The position numbers were made by a program, and so were the translations under genes. The notes beneath the pieces were generated by a model. That model did not search any database. It was not told the origin of the DNA and was given only the letters and a program-made list of their open reading frames with translations. Positions 8,819 through 17,436 of a stretch of 64,000 bases of DNA are shown one piece after another (position 1 is the stretch's first letter; every line of letters starts with the position of its first letter). The DNA is from Variovorax sp. HW608 (GTDB lineage Bacteria; Pseudomonadota; Gammaproteobacteria; Burkholderiales; Burkholderiaceae_C), in NCBI RefSeq assembly GCF_900090195.1, contig NZ_LT607803.1, positions 4,428,229 to 4,492,228 of the forward strand, written 5' to 3'.

Positions 8819-11386
8819 TCAGGCCTCGGCGATGCGCTTTGCGAGGTGAGCGAGCGCTTCCTCGACCTGGTCCACCAGGATCAGCGACAGATCGCCGGGT
8901 TGCAGCCGCGCGAGGGCGGCGTCGATGGCGATGAACTCGCCGCGGATCTCGTCGATGCAGCGGGTGCGCTTCGCGCCTTCGAGGCCCTGCCGCAGCAGCG
9001 CCATCACCTCGCCGTCGGCGCGGCCGCGCTGCGCCGCATCCTGGTAGAGGATGACGTCGTCGAATGCCTCGCCGAGGATCGCGGTCTGGTCACGGATGTC
9101 GCAATCGCGCCGGTCGCCCGCGCCGCTGATGACGACCGAGCGCCTGTTCGCCGGCATGGTGTCGACGGCAGCCACCAGCGCGCGCATCGCGTCGGTGTTG
9201 TGGCCGTAGTCGGCGATCACGGTCGCGCCGCGGTAGTCCATCACGTTGAAGCGGCCGGGCACGCCGGCGGCGTCGTTCTTGAAGCTCGCGAGCCCGCTGC
9301 GGATGGTGTCCCAGTCGAGCCCGACCGCCCAGGCGGCGGCGACCGAGGCCATCACGTTGTCGACCTGGAAGCCGATCGTGCCGTTGCGCGTGATCTGCAC
9401 GTCGCGCAGCGGAATGCGTTCGCGCCACGAACCTTCGGCCGCGACCACCGCGTCCTGGTCGACGTAGACGGTGCGCTTGCCCTGTGCGCGGTGCGTGGCC
9501 ATCACCGGATGCTGCCTGTCGGCGGCGAAGAAGATCACGTTGCCGGGACAGGTGGCCGCCATCGCGGCCACGGTCGGGTCGGCCGCGTTGAGCACCGCGT
9601 AGCCGCCGGGCGCCACGTTGCGCACGATCACGCGCTTGAGCACCGCCAGGTCTTCCACGCTGGTGATGTAGTTGAGGCCGAGGTGGTCGCCGCTGCCGAT
9701 GTTGGTCACCACCGCCACCTGGCAGCGATCGAAGCCCAGGCCTTCGCGCAGGATGCCGCCGCGCGCCACTTCGAAGATGGCGGCGTCGACGTCGGGGTGC
9801 AGCAGCACGTTGCGGGCGCTCTTCGGGCCGCTGCAGTCGCCGCTGTCGGTCTGGCGGCCATCGACATAGACGCCATCGGTGTTGGTCATGCCGGTGCGCA
9901 GCCCGCTGCTCGCGAGCAGGTGGTTGATCAGGCGCGCGGTGGTGGTCTTGCCGTTGGTGCCGGTGACCGCCACGACCGGGATGCGGCCGTCGTCGCCGGG
10001 TGCGAAGAGCGTGTCCATCACCGCCTCGCCGACCGCGCGGCCGCGGCCGAACGAAGGCGAGATGTGCATGCGCAAGCCGGGCGCCGCGTTGACTTCGACC
10101 ACGCCGCCGTGCTGTTCCTCGAGCGGGCGCAGCACGTTCTCGCAGACCATGTCGACGCCGCAGATGTGCAGGCCGACCATCTGGGCCGCGTCGACCGCGC
10201 GCGCCGCGACTTCGGGGTGCACGGTGTCGGTCACGTCGGTGGCGGTGCCGCCGGTGGAAAGGTTCGCGTTGTTGCGCAGCACCACGCGCTGGCCGAGCGC
10301 CGGCACGCTGTCGGGCGCGAGGCCTTGCGCTTCGAGGCGGCCGACGGCGATGTCGTCGAGGCGGATCTTGGTCAGCGAGGTCGCATGGCCTTCGCCGCGG
10401 CGCGGATCCTGGTTGACGATGTCGACCAGCTCGCGCACCGTCTTCACGCCGTCGCCGTTCACCTGCGGCGGATCGCGGCGGGCGGCGGCCACCAGGCGGT
10501 TGCCCACCACCAGCAGGCGGAAGTCGAAGCCGGGCAGGAATTTCTCGACCATCACTTCGCCGTAGTGCGCGGCGGAGGCATGGGCCGCGTCGAGCTGCTC
10601 GCGCGTCGTGATGTTGACCGTCACGCCCTTGCCCTGGTTGCCGTCCTGCGGCTTGACGACCACGGGCAGGCCGATCTCCTGCGCGGCGGCCCAGGCGTCG
10701 TCGAGGTCCGCGACCGGGCGGCCGAGCGGCACCGGCACGCCGGCGGCGTTCAAGAGCTGCTTGGTGAGCTCCTTGTCCTGCGCGATCGATTCGGCGACGC
10801 CGCTGGTGCTGTCCACCTCGGCGGCCTGGATGCGGCGCTGCTTCGAGCCCCAGCCGAACTGCACGAGGCTGCCGCGGGTGAGGCGGCGGTACGGAATGCC
10901 GCGCGCCGCCGCCGCATCCACGATGGAGCCGGTGCTTGGACCGAGCCGCTCGTCCTCGTCGAGGTCGCGCAGTTCGGTGATCGCGGCGGTGGCGTCGAAT
11001 TCGCCGCCGGTGCGCACCGCTTCGATGAGCTTCAGTGCCAGTTCGAGCGCGCGGCGGCCGACGGCTTCCTCGCTGTACTGGAAGGTGACCTGGTAGACGC
11101 CTTCCTCGACCGTGCGCGCGGTGTGGCCGAAATTGACCGCGCATCCGGCCTGCGCCTGCAGCGCGACCGCGGCGTTCTCGAGCACATGCGCAACGGCGAG
11201 CGGCTGGCCGAGCACGATCGGATGCAGCTCGCCGATGGTCGGGAACAGGGCGCGCAGGCGATTCTCGAAATCGGGCAGCCGCTCGACGGCGTTCTCGTCG
11301 CCTTCGCAGCGCACGACGACCTCGATGCAGGTGTGGCGGCTCCAAAGATTCGGGCCGCGAAGAGCGCGGGTACGGATGACTTCCAT
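8819..11386 (-). CDS. cphA: Cyanophycin synthetase
   Basis: Polymerises aspartate and arginine, using ATP, into the storage polymer cyanophycin. 855 aa from the ATG at 11386 (MEVIRTRALRGPNLW, the usual CphA start). Domain order: N-terminal domain (about 1-160), ATP-grasp domain that activates the backbone for Asp addition (about 200-450, with KPQDGNQGKG and EVNAAPGL), then a Mur-ligase-like domain for Arg addition (about 465-855). The Mur P-loop is intact, GTNGKTT at residues 476-482. A start 13 codons upstream is possible but adds an atypical sequence. The neighbour cphA' is a paralogue on the same strand, 167 bp away across a dispersed repeat, so polymer synthesis is the theme of this locus. 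Confidence 0.96.
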   Translation of the reverse strand: MEVIRTRALRGPNLWSRHTCIEVVVRCEGDENAVERLPDFENRLRALFPTIGELHPIVLGQPLAVAHVLENAAVALQAQAGCAVNFGHTARTVEEGVYQVTFQYSEEAVGRRALELALKLIEAVRTGGEFDATAAITELRDLDEDERLGPSTGSIVDAAAARGIPYRRLTRGSLVQFGWGSKQRRIQAAEVDSTSGVAESIAQDKELTKQLLNAAGVPVPLGRPVADLDDAWAAAQEIGLPVVVKPQDGNQGKGVTVNITTREQLDAAHASAAHYGEVMVEKFLPGFDFRLLVVGNRLVAAARRDPPQVNGDGVKTVRELVDIVNQDPRRGEGHATSLTKIRLDDIAVGRLEAQGLAPDSVPALGQRVVLRNNANLSTGGTATDVTDTVHPEVAARAVDAAQMVGLHICGVDMVCENVLRPLEEQHGGVVEVNAAPGLRMHISPSFGRGRAVGEAVMDTLFAPGDDGRIPVVAVTGTNGKTTTARLINHLLASSGLRTGMTNTDGVYVDGRQTDSGDCSGPKSARNVLLHPDVDAAIFEVARGGILREGLGFDRCQVAVVTNIGSGDHLGLNYITSVEDLAVLKRVIVRNVAPGGYAVLNAADPTVAAMAATCPGNVIFFAADRQHPVMATHRAQGKRTVYVDQDAVVAAEGSWRERIPLRDVQITRNGTIGFQVDNVMASVAAAWAVGLDWDTIRSGLASFKNDAAGVPGRFNVMDYRGATVIADYGHNTDAMRALVAAVDTMPANRRSVVISGAGDRRDCDIRDQTAILGEAFDDVILYQDAAQRGRADGEVMALLRQGLEGAKRTRCIDEIRGEFIAIDAALARLQPGDLSLILVDQVEEALAHLAKRIAEA

Positions 11387-11416
11387 GTCAGTTGTCCATT
11401 GCGTTTCGCACCGTCC

Positions 11417-11550
11417 CCGACCCATGAAACTGGCGCAGCGAAGGCCAGGAATCCCGCGGAACCGGCTTTGCCGGGCCGCTGGGATTGCCCCCCTCCCGCC
11501 GAAGGCGAGAGAGGGGGGAGCCGCGAAGCGGCTTGGGGGGTGCTTGTTTC
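11417..11550 (-). repeat. Dispersed intergenic repeat, copy A (inverted orientation)
   Basis: Fills most of the cphA'-cphA gap. Read on minus, it runs from a CCCCCCAAGCCGCTTCGCGG stretch through a stem (GCCTTCGGC) into GGCCCGGCAAAGCCGGTTCC and TTCCTGGCC, ending near CAGTTTCATG. The same order of words recurs at 43.0 and 50.1 kb and, more diverged, at 44.1 kb. The G-rich and C-rich arms could fold into hairpins in RNA. Confidence 0.8.
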
Positions 11551-11553
11551 ACT

Positions 11554-13794
11554 TCAGGCGAGTTGTTGTTCGGGGGACAGCAGGGTCTGCGAGAGCTGGA
11601 GCGAAGCGAGCGCCGCCTGCAGGTCGGCCTCGAAGGCTTCGACGCCCGCACCGATCAGGTTCAGCGGGATGCCCATCGCCCAGCCGGCGGCGACCGCCGC
11701 GAGCAGGCTTTCGAGGCTGACGCCGGCATGCGTCGCGCGCCAGACCGTCAGGCGGCCGAGGCCCGGCAGGAAGGATTCGCTGGAACCGTTGGCGAGCACC
11801 ACGCGGTCCTGGCGCACCAGCACCGCCTTGCCGCCGGCGGCCTGGTGCTTGCCGAGCGCTTCGGCCTGCGGGTCGGTCGAATAGAGGATCACGTCGCCGT
11901 CGCACAGCGGCGCGAGTCCGGCCACGCGCGGGTCCGCCGCGTTGAGCACCGCGGTGCCTTCGGGCAGCACCACGTCCACCTGCGTGCGCAGCACCTTGAC
12001 CATCTGGTCGCTCTCGGTGATGTCGAATTCGGAGAGCGCTTCGCAGCCGTCGAGGTCGGTCACGATGCCGACTTCGCAGCGGTCGTAGGCCAGCCCGTCG
12101 CGCAGGATGGTTTCGGCGCCGTTCTCGATGACCACCGCCTGCACCGCGCGGTTGACCAGCAGGCGATGGCCGGCTTCCCAGTTGGCGCTGTTGCGCGCGT
12201 CGACGCGGCGGCGTTCGAGGAACAGGCCGTCGCGGCAGGCGAGGCCGGTGTGGCGGCCGCCGAGGCCGATCAGCCACGCGACCAGGCGCGACAGCACCGC
12301 GGTGTCGCGCGAGCCGGCGACGCCGACGACCGGGATGCGGCCCGGCGCGTCGTCCGGAAAGAGGTGATCGCAGATCGCGCGTCCCACCGGGCGCGGCGAG
12401 CCGACCGCCGGCTTCAGGTGCATCAGCAGGCCGGGGCCGGCGTTGACTTCGACGATCGCACCGCCCTGGACCGCGAGCGGCTTGGCGATGTCCTGCGCCA
12501 CCAGGTCGATGCCGGCGATGTCGAGGCCGACCACGCGCGCCGCGAGCACGGCCGCATGCGCCACTTCGGGGTGGACCTGGTCGGTGCAGTCGATCGACAT
12601 GTTGCCGTTGCGCTGGATCGTGACGACCCGGCCGGCGGCGGGCACCGAATTGCCGTCCAGGTCCTGGCGCTTGAGTTCGAGCTGCAGCTTGGCGTCGGTC
12701 TCCAGAATGATGACGTCCAGCGGGTATTCCTCTTCCGCGCCGCGGCGCGGGTCGCTGTTGAGCTGGCTGTCGATCAGCTCGGCGACGGTGGCGCGGCCGT
12801 CGCCGGTCACCGTGATGATTTCGCCGCGCGCGGCCGCCACCACCTGGCCGCCGACCACCAGCAGGCGATGCTCGGCGCCGCGGATGAAGCGCTCGACCAT
12901 CACGTCGCTGCCTTCGGGCTCGGCGACCGCGAAGGCGGCCATGACTTCCTCGCGCGTGTTGAGTTCGAGCGAAACGCCGCGGCCGTGGTTGGCGTCGGAG
13001 GGCTTGACCGCCACCGGCAGGCCGATGTCCTCGGCCGCTTCCCAGGCTTCCTCGGCATCGGCGACGACCTGGCCTTCGGGCACCGGCACGCCGCAGCTGG
13101 CGAGCAGGGACTTGGTCAGTTCCTTGTCGCTGGCGATCGATTCGCCGATGGCGCTGGTGTAGTCGGTCTCGGCGGTCCAGATGCGCTGCTGGTTCGCGCC
13201 GTAGCCGAGCTGCACGAGGTTGCCGTCGTTCAGGCGCATGTGCGGAATGCCGCGGTCGGTGGCGGCGCCGACGATGCAGGCGGTGCTCGGACCGAGGTAG
13301 CAGTCCTCGACCTTGGCCTTGACCGCGTCGACCGCCTTTTGCACGTCCGCCGCGCCGAAGGGGTCGTGGTTGATCGCCGCCATCAGCAGCTTGTGGCCCT
13401 CGGCCAGCGCGACCCGGGCGACCTGCTCGTCACGGGCGCGGAAGACCATGCGGTAGACGCCATGTTCCGACGTGCTCCGGGTTTGCCCGAAGCCGGTGGG
13501 CATGCCGGCGAGGTTCAAAAGCTCGATCACGACGTGTTCCAGCACGTGGCCGGCCCAGGTGCCTTCGGTCAGGCGCTGGATGAAGCCGCCGCGTTCGCCG
13601 ACGCCGCAGTGGTGCTCGATCAGCGCCGGCAGCAGGGTCGTGAGCCGGTCGGTGAAACCCGGGATGGTGTTGGACGGATGCTCCTCCAGCCGGCCGAGGT
13701 CGAGCCAGACTTCCAGCACGGGTCGGTAGGTCCAGAGGTTCGGGCCGCGCAAATAGTTGATGCGCAGCAGTCGGATGTCGTCGAAACGGGTCAT
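11554..13794 (-). CDS. cphA': Cyanophycin synthetase-like protein CphA', Mur domain P-loop lost
   Basis: 746 aa from the ATG at 13794 (MTRFDDIRLLR), a paralogue of CphA and shorter at the C-terminus. The N-terminal domain and ATP-grasp domain are well conserved: GPNLWTYRPVLEV, KPSDANHGRG at about 264-273, EVNAGPGLLMHLKP at about 449-462. In the Mur-ligase-like domain the place of GTNGKTT holds GSRDTAVL (residues 494-501), without the catalytic Lys and Thr. That half should therefore not bind ATP normally, although the fold continues (VLNAADPRV). A cphA-cphA' pair is known from Ralstonia/Cupriavidus. It is upstream of cphA and probably the first gene of the transcript. Confidence 0.92.
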   Translation of the reverse strand: MTRFDDIRLLRINYLRGPNLWTYRPVLEVWLDLGRLEEHPSNTIPGFTDRLTTLLPALIEHHCGVGERGGFIQRLTEGTWAGHVLEHVVIELLNLAGMPTGFGQTRSTSEHGVYRMVFRARDEQVARVALAEGHKLLMAAINHDPFGAADVQKAVDAVKAKVEDCYLGPSTACIVGAATDRGIPHMRLNDGNLVQLGYGANQQRIWTAETDYTSAIGESIASDKELTKSLLASCGVPVPEGQVVADAEEAWEAAEDIGLPVAVKPSDANHGRGVSLELNTREEVMAAFAVAEPEGSDVMVERFIRGAEHRLLVVGGQVVAAARGEIITVTGDGRATVAELIDSQLNSDPRRGAEEEYPLDVIILETDAKLQLELKRQDLDGNSVPAAGRVVTIQRNGNMSIDCTDQVHPEVAHAAVLAARVVGLDIAGIDLVAQDIAKPLAVQGGAIVEVNAGPGLLMHLKPAVGSPRPVGRAICDHLFPDDAPGRIPVVGVAGSRDTAVLSRLVAWLIGLGGRHTGLACRDGLFLERRRVDARNSANWEAGHRLLVNRAVQAVVIENGAETILRDGLAYDRCEVGIVTDLDGCEALSEFDITESDQMVKVLRTQVDVVLPEGTAVLNAADPRVAGLAPLCDGDVILYSTDPQAEALGKHQAAGGKAVLVRQDRVVLANGSSESFLPGLGRLTVWRATHAGVSLESLLAAVAAGWAMGIPLNLIGAGVEAFEADLQAALASLQLSQTLLSPEQQLA

Positions 13795-13933
13795 GAAAAC
13801 GTTCGATGTGCTTTGGCCGAGCACGGCGGCGCCCTCAACGGCGCCCATGGCGATCGGTCAGAATCGGCGCCCTCGGAAACAGGTCCTGGGCGCCATGAAG
13901 GGTCCGGCAGCGGGCCGGAGATTTAGAAACACA

Positions 13934-16204
13934 ATGCAACATCACGATCCAGTCGGCACCCCGGGGGGCGAATCAGAGGAGGCTTCAGCGGCGCTGGAGA
14001 GCCGGCTCCTACCGGCGGAAAACGTTCTGGCGACTCTGCCGGTTGACCTTGACGAGGAACTTCGGTTTGCCTCCGGCCTGCTGGCGCTGACCGACCGGCG
14101 CCTGCTGGTGCGCAATCCGGGCGGCGCCTGGTTCGAATGGGCGCTCCCCGCGCCGGGGCTGGAATTGCAGCTTTCCGACCATGCCGGCATCGGCACCCTG
14201 GACCTGCTGGACGACAAGGGCCGGCTGGCCCGCTGGCGCTACACCCTCGCGCACCAGGCCGGGGCGCTGAAGGTGCAGAAGCTGTTCGAACAGCACGCCG
14301 AACGTGTCGCGCAGGTGACACTGCCGGGCGCCGATGCGGACGAGGCGGCCGAAACCGAGCTCCAGCCGCCGCCCTCGACCTGGGTGCTGCTGCGGCTCGG
14401 CCGCTTCGCCAAGCCCTATCGCAAGCAGCTGATCACCGGGTTTCTGCTGACCTTGGCCTCGACCGCCGCGACGCTGGTGCCGCCCTACCTGACCATCCCG
14501 CTGATGGACGACATCCTGATCCCGTTCCAGAACGGGCAGCAGATCGCGGTCCACAAGGTGGTGCTGTTCCTCGGCGCCCTGCTGGCGGCGGCGCTGGTCG
14601 GCTGGGCGCTCGGGTGGGCGCGCACCTACCTGCTGGCGCTGGTGTCCGAACGCATCGGCGCCGACCTGCGCACCACCACTTACGAACACTTGCTGACCTT
14701 GCCCCTGGATTACTTCGGCGGCAAGCGCACCGGCGACCTGATGGCGCGCATCGGCTCGGAGACCGACCGCATCAACGTCTTCCTGTCGCTGCACGCGCTC
14801 GATTTCCTCACCGACGTGCTGATGATCACGATGACGGCGGTGATCCTGTTCTCGATCAACCCGCTGCTGGCGATCGTCACGCTGGTGCCGCTGCCCTTCA
14901 TCGCCTGGATGATCCACGTGGTGCGCGACAAGCTGCGCACCGGCTTCGAGAAGATCGACCGGGTGTGGAGCGAGGTCACCAACGTGCTCGCCGACACCAT
15001 CCCCGGCATCCGCGTCGTCAAGGCCTTCGCGCAGGAGCAGCGCGAATCCGACCGCTTCCGCGCCGCCAACACCTACAACCTGCAGGTCAACGACAAGCTC
15101 AACAAGACCTGGTCGCTCTTCACGCCGAGCGTGTCGCTCCTGACCGAGGTCGGCCTGCTGGTGGTCTGGGCCTTCGGCATCTGGCAGGTGGCGCGCGGCA
15201 GGATCACGGTCGGTGTGCTCACCGCGTTCATCGCCTACATCGGGCGCTTCTACACGCGGCTCGATTCGATGAGCCGCATCGTCTCGGTCACGCAGAAGGC
15301 GGCGGCCGGCGCCAAGCGCATCTTCGACATCCTCGACCATGTGAGCAACGTGCCCGAGCCCGCGAACCCGGTGCAGGTCGACCGGGTGCAGGGCCGCATC
15401 GAGATGGACGATGTCGGCTTCCGCTACGGCAGCCGCGCGGTGATCCGCGACCTCGGCCTGGTGATCGAGCCGGGCGAGATGATCGGCCTGGTCGGCCACA
15501 GCGGCTCGGGCAAGAGCACGCTGGTGAACCTGATCTGCCGCTTCTACGACGTGACCGACGGCGCGATCAAGGTCGACGGCACCGACATCCGCCGCTTCGC
15601 CGTTGCCGACTACCGCCGGCACGTGGGGCTGGTGCTGCAGGAGCCCTTCCTCTTCTTCGGCACCATCGCCCAGAACATCGCCTACGGCAAGCCCGCCGCC
15701 ACGCGCAAGGAGATCGTGGCCGCCGCGCGCGCGGCGCATGCGCACGACTTCATCCTGCGCCTGCCGCACGGCTACGACTCGCTGGTCGGCGAGCGCGGCC
15801 AGGGCCTGTCGGGCGGCGAGCGGCAGCGCATCAGCATCGCGCGCGCGCTCCTGATCGACCCGCGCATCCTGATCCTCGACGAAGCGACTTCGGCGGTCGA
15901 TACCGAGACCGAGAAGGAAATCCAGAAGGCGCTCGACAACCTCGTGCAGGGCCGCACCACGATCGCGATCGCGCACCGGCTTTCCACGCTGCGCAAGGCC
16001 GACCGCCTCGTGGTGATGGACCGCGGCGAGATCGTCGAAGTGGGCCCGCACGACGCGCTCATGGAAAAGCAGGGCGCCTATTGGCGGCTCTACCAGGCGC
16101 AACTGCGGCAGGCCGACGAAGAGAGCGCGGGCGCCGTGGCCGAACGCAGTGCCGTGGCCGCCGCGCTCGGCGCGCACGCAGCCCATCCGGCGGGGGACGC
16201 ATGA
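13934..16204 (+). CDS. ABC exporter with N-terminal PH-like domain, cyanophycin-locus type
   Basis: 756 aa half-transporter. Residues about 30-130 form a soluble domain with LLALTDRRLLVRN and a strand-rich continuation, reminiscent of bacterial PH domains. A six-helix exporter membrane domain (about 165-460) follows, then an ABC domain (about 495-735) with [17 protein letters not shown] and ILILDEATSA. It is divergent from cphA' (139 bp between starts) and overlaps the DUF1854 gene by ATGA. As I recall, this ABC/DUF1854 pair is recurrently found beside cyanophycin synthetase genes; its substrate is not known to me. The ATG at 13934 was chosen because upstream in-frame codons run through the cphA' start region. 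Confidence 0.87.
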   Translation: MQHHDPVGTPGGESEEASAALESRLLPAENVLATLPVDLDEELRFASGLLALTDRRLLVRNPGGAWFEWALPAPGLELQLSDHAGIGTLDLLDDKGRLARWRYTLAHQAGALKVQKLFEQHAERVAQVTLPGADADEAAETELQPPPSTWVLLRLGRFAKPYRKQLITGFLLTLASTAATLVPPYLTIPLMDDILIPFQNGQQIAVHKVVLFLGALLAAALVGWALGWARTYLLALVSERIGADLRTTTYEHLLTLPLDYFGGKRTGDLMARIGSETDRINVFLSLHALDFLTDVLMITMTAVILFSINPLLAIVTLVPLPFIAWMIHVVRDKLRTGFEKIDRVWSEVTNVLADTIPGIRVVKAFAQEQRESDRFRAANTYNLQVNDKLNKTWSLFTPSVSLLTEVGLLVVWAFGIWQVARGRITVGVLTAFIAYIGRFYTRLDSMSRIVSVTQKAAAGAKRIFDILDHVSNVPEPANPVQVDRVQGRIEMDDVGFRYGSRAVIRDLGLVIEPGEMIGLVGHSGSGKSTLVNLICRFYDVTDGAIKVDGTDIRRFAVADYRRHVGLVLQEPFLFFGTIAQNIAYGKPAATRKEIVAAARAAHAHDFILRLPHGYDSLVGERGQGLSGGERQRISIARALLIDPRILILDEATSAVDTETEKEIQKALDNLVQGRTTIAIAHRLSTLRKADRLVVMDRGEIVEVGPHDALMEKQGAYWRLYQAQLRQADEESAGAVAERSAVAAALGAHAAHPAGDA

Positions 16205-16665
16205 ACGACTTTCAACTCGAACGCGATGCCTTCGGGCGGCTCGTGCTGACGGATGGCGAGGGCCTGCGTCACGTGGGCGTGGTGCCCGTGCGGGCATTTC
16301 CGCTCACCTCGCCGGATCACGGGATCTCGCTGGTGGGGACCGACGGGCGGGAGCTCGTCTGGATCGACCGCATCGCCGACTTGCCCAGTGCGATGCGCGC
16401 GCTGCTCGACCAGGATCTGGTGGCGCGCGACTTCGCGCCGACGCTGCAGAAGCTCCACAAGGTGTCGAGCTTCGGCGTGCCGAGCACCTGGAGCGTGAGC
16501 ACCGACCGCGGCGAGACCCGCTTCGTGCTCAAGGCCGAGGAAGACATCCGCCGGCTCGAAGGCGGCGCGCTGCTGATCGCGAGCGCGCACGGCCTGCAGT
16601 TCCGCATCCCGGACGCGAAGGCGCTGGACCGCCATTCACGAAAGCTGTTGGAGCGCTTCCTGTAA
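16201..16665 (+). CDS. DUF1854 family protein, cyanophycin-associated
   Basis: 154 aa, soluble, no signal peptide. It begins in an ATGA overlap with the exporter gene, so its translation is coupled. Characteristic segments are DAFGRLVLTDGEG, RAFPLTSPDHGISLV, WIDRIADLP and KVSSFGVPSTWSVSTDRG, with an acidic/basic region ending LLERFL. The pairing with the PH-ABC exporter and cphA genes suggests the two proteins act together, perhaps in sensing or handling cyanophycin or its building blocks. No catalytic motif is evident, so this is association only. Confidence 0.85.
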   Translation: MNDFQLERDAFGRLVLTDGEGLRHVGVVPVRAFPLTSPDHGISLVGTDGRELVWIDRIADLPSAMRALLDQDLVARDFAPTLQKLHKVSSFGVPSTWSVSTDRGETRFVLKAEEDIRRLEGGALLIASAHGLQFRIPDAKALDRHSRKLLERFL

Positions 16666-16683
16666 GGCGGCGCGGGTGTGAGG

Positions 16684-16729
16684 TGCATCAAATACAATGG
16701 TCTGCATCAAACTGTTGAACATGCATCAA
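16684..16729. promoter_or_regulatory. Three direct repeats TGCATCAA, 19-bp period, before vapB
   Basis: TGCATCAA occurs at 16684, 16703 and 16722, each exactly 19 bp apart, and the last ends two bases before the antitoxin ATG. A -10-like TACAAT lies at 16693-16698 between the first two. The spacing suits cooperative binding of a ribbon-helix-helix antitoxin (autoregulation), which is typical of toxin-antitoxin operons. Confidence 0.55.
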
Positions 16730-16731
16730 TC

Positions 16732-16959
16732 ATGCGTACAACCGTCACTCTGGAGGACGATGCCTTCGCGGTGGCTCAGGCCTACGCGCAGGCGCGTGCG
16801 CTCAAGTTGGGACAAGCCATCTCCGAGCTGATTCGGCGTGGCAGCGGCGAGCGCCTGCAGGTACGAAAAAGGGCGGGTGTCTGGGTATTCGACCTGCCGC
16901 CCGAGTCCCCTCGAGTCACGAGCAGTCAGGTCAAGGACTTGCTGGACGACGCGCCTTGA
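16732..16959 (+). CDS. vapB: Antitoxin, ribbon-helix-helix VapB type
   Basis: 75 aa. MRTTVTLEDDAFAVAQAYAQ at the N-terminus fits a ribbon-helix-helix DNA-binding strand and helix, followed by LGQAISELIRRG and a C-terminal tail (VWVFDLPPES, VTSSQVKDLL) that would wrap the toxin. The start at 16732 follows the domain; an in-frame ATG-less extension to 16678 would run through the operator repeats. The stop overlaps the toxin start as TTGA. It should neutralise the PIN-domain toxin and repress its own promoter. Confidence 0.82.
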   Translation: MRTTVTLEDDAFAVAQAYAQARALKLGQAISELIRRGSGERLQVRKRAGVWVFDLPPESPRVTSSQVKDLLDDAP

Positions 16960-17393
16960 GCTATCTGCTGGATGCCAATGCGCTGATCGCTTTGGGATGG
17001 CCTGCGCATGAACATCACGAGCGCATGATCCGCTGGTTCAGGGCTCACGCCCGCCACGGCTGGGCGACGACGGCCTTCACGCAGGCCGCGTTCGTTCGCG
17101 TCATTTCCCAGCCCGCATTCTCGGGCCGGCCGGTCGCAGTGAGCGATATCGCGGAGGTGCTGCTGCGCAATACTGCGCATCCGAAGCATCGCATGCTGCC
17201 CATGGACTTCGGTTTCGAGCATGTCCTTGGCTGCTGCACCGGCGGGCTGCGAGGCCATCGTCAGGTCACCGACGCGTGGCTGCTCGCGCTGGCGGTCCGC
17301 CACGGCGTGCGACTCGTCACTTTCGACAGCGGCATCGGGCAGTTGTTCGCCACACCTGACGAGCGAGCGCGCTACCTGCATACGCCAGCCTGA
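16956..17393 (+). CDS. vapC: PIN-domain ribonuclease toxin, VapC family
   Basis: 145 aa. [13 protein letters not shown] places the first catalytic Asp at residue 6. [13 protein letters not shown] and LVTFDSGIG carry the later acidic residues of the PIN fold. Where many VapC proteins have a Glu in the third helix this one has TQAAFVRVI, as I recall seeing in a subset of the family. It starts at TTG overlapping the antitoxin TGA, a translational coupling that keeps toxin below antitoxin. Predicted activity is endonucleolytic cleavage of RNA, target unknown. Confidence 0.82.
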   Translation: MSYLLDANALIALGWPAHEHHERMIRWFRAHARHGWATTAFTQAAFVRVISQPAFSGRPVAVSDIAEVLLRNTAHPKHRMLPMDFGFEHVLGCCTGGLRGHRQVTDAWLLALAVRHGVRLVTFDSGIGQLFATPDERARYLHTPA

Positions 17394-17436
17394 TCTCGCC
17401 TGCCCGGCTCGCTTCCTTGCGAAAATGGTGTTCACC

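Noticed and set aside
8681..11884. 1067-codon open frame on plus across cphA
   Set aside because: It is antisense to cphA, with Arg/Ala/His/Val-rich composition of a GC-rich shadow; cphA has full domain support.
12292..12315. Sequencing error or frameshift as cause of the missing CphA' P-loop
   Set aside because: The frame is continuous on both sides with good homology to CphA, and the altered residues are substitutions, not a shift.
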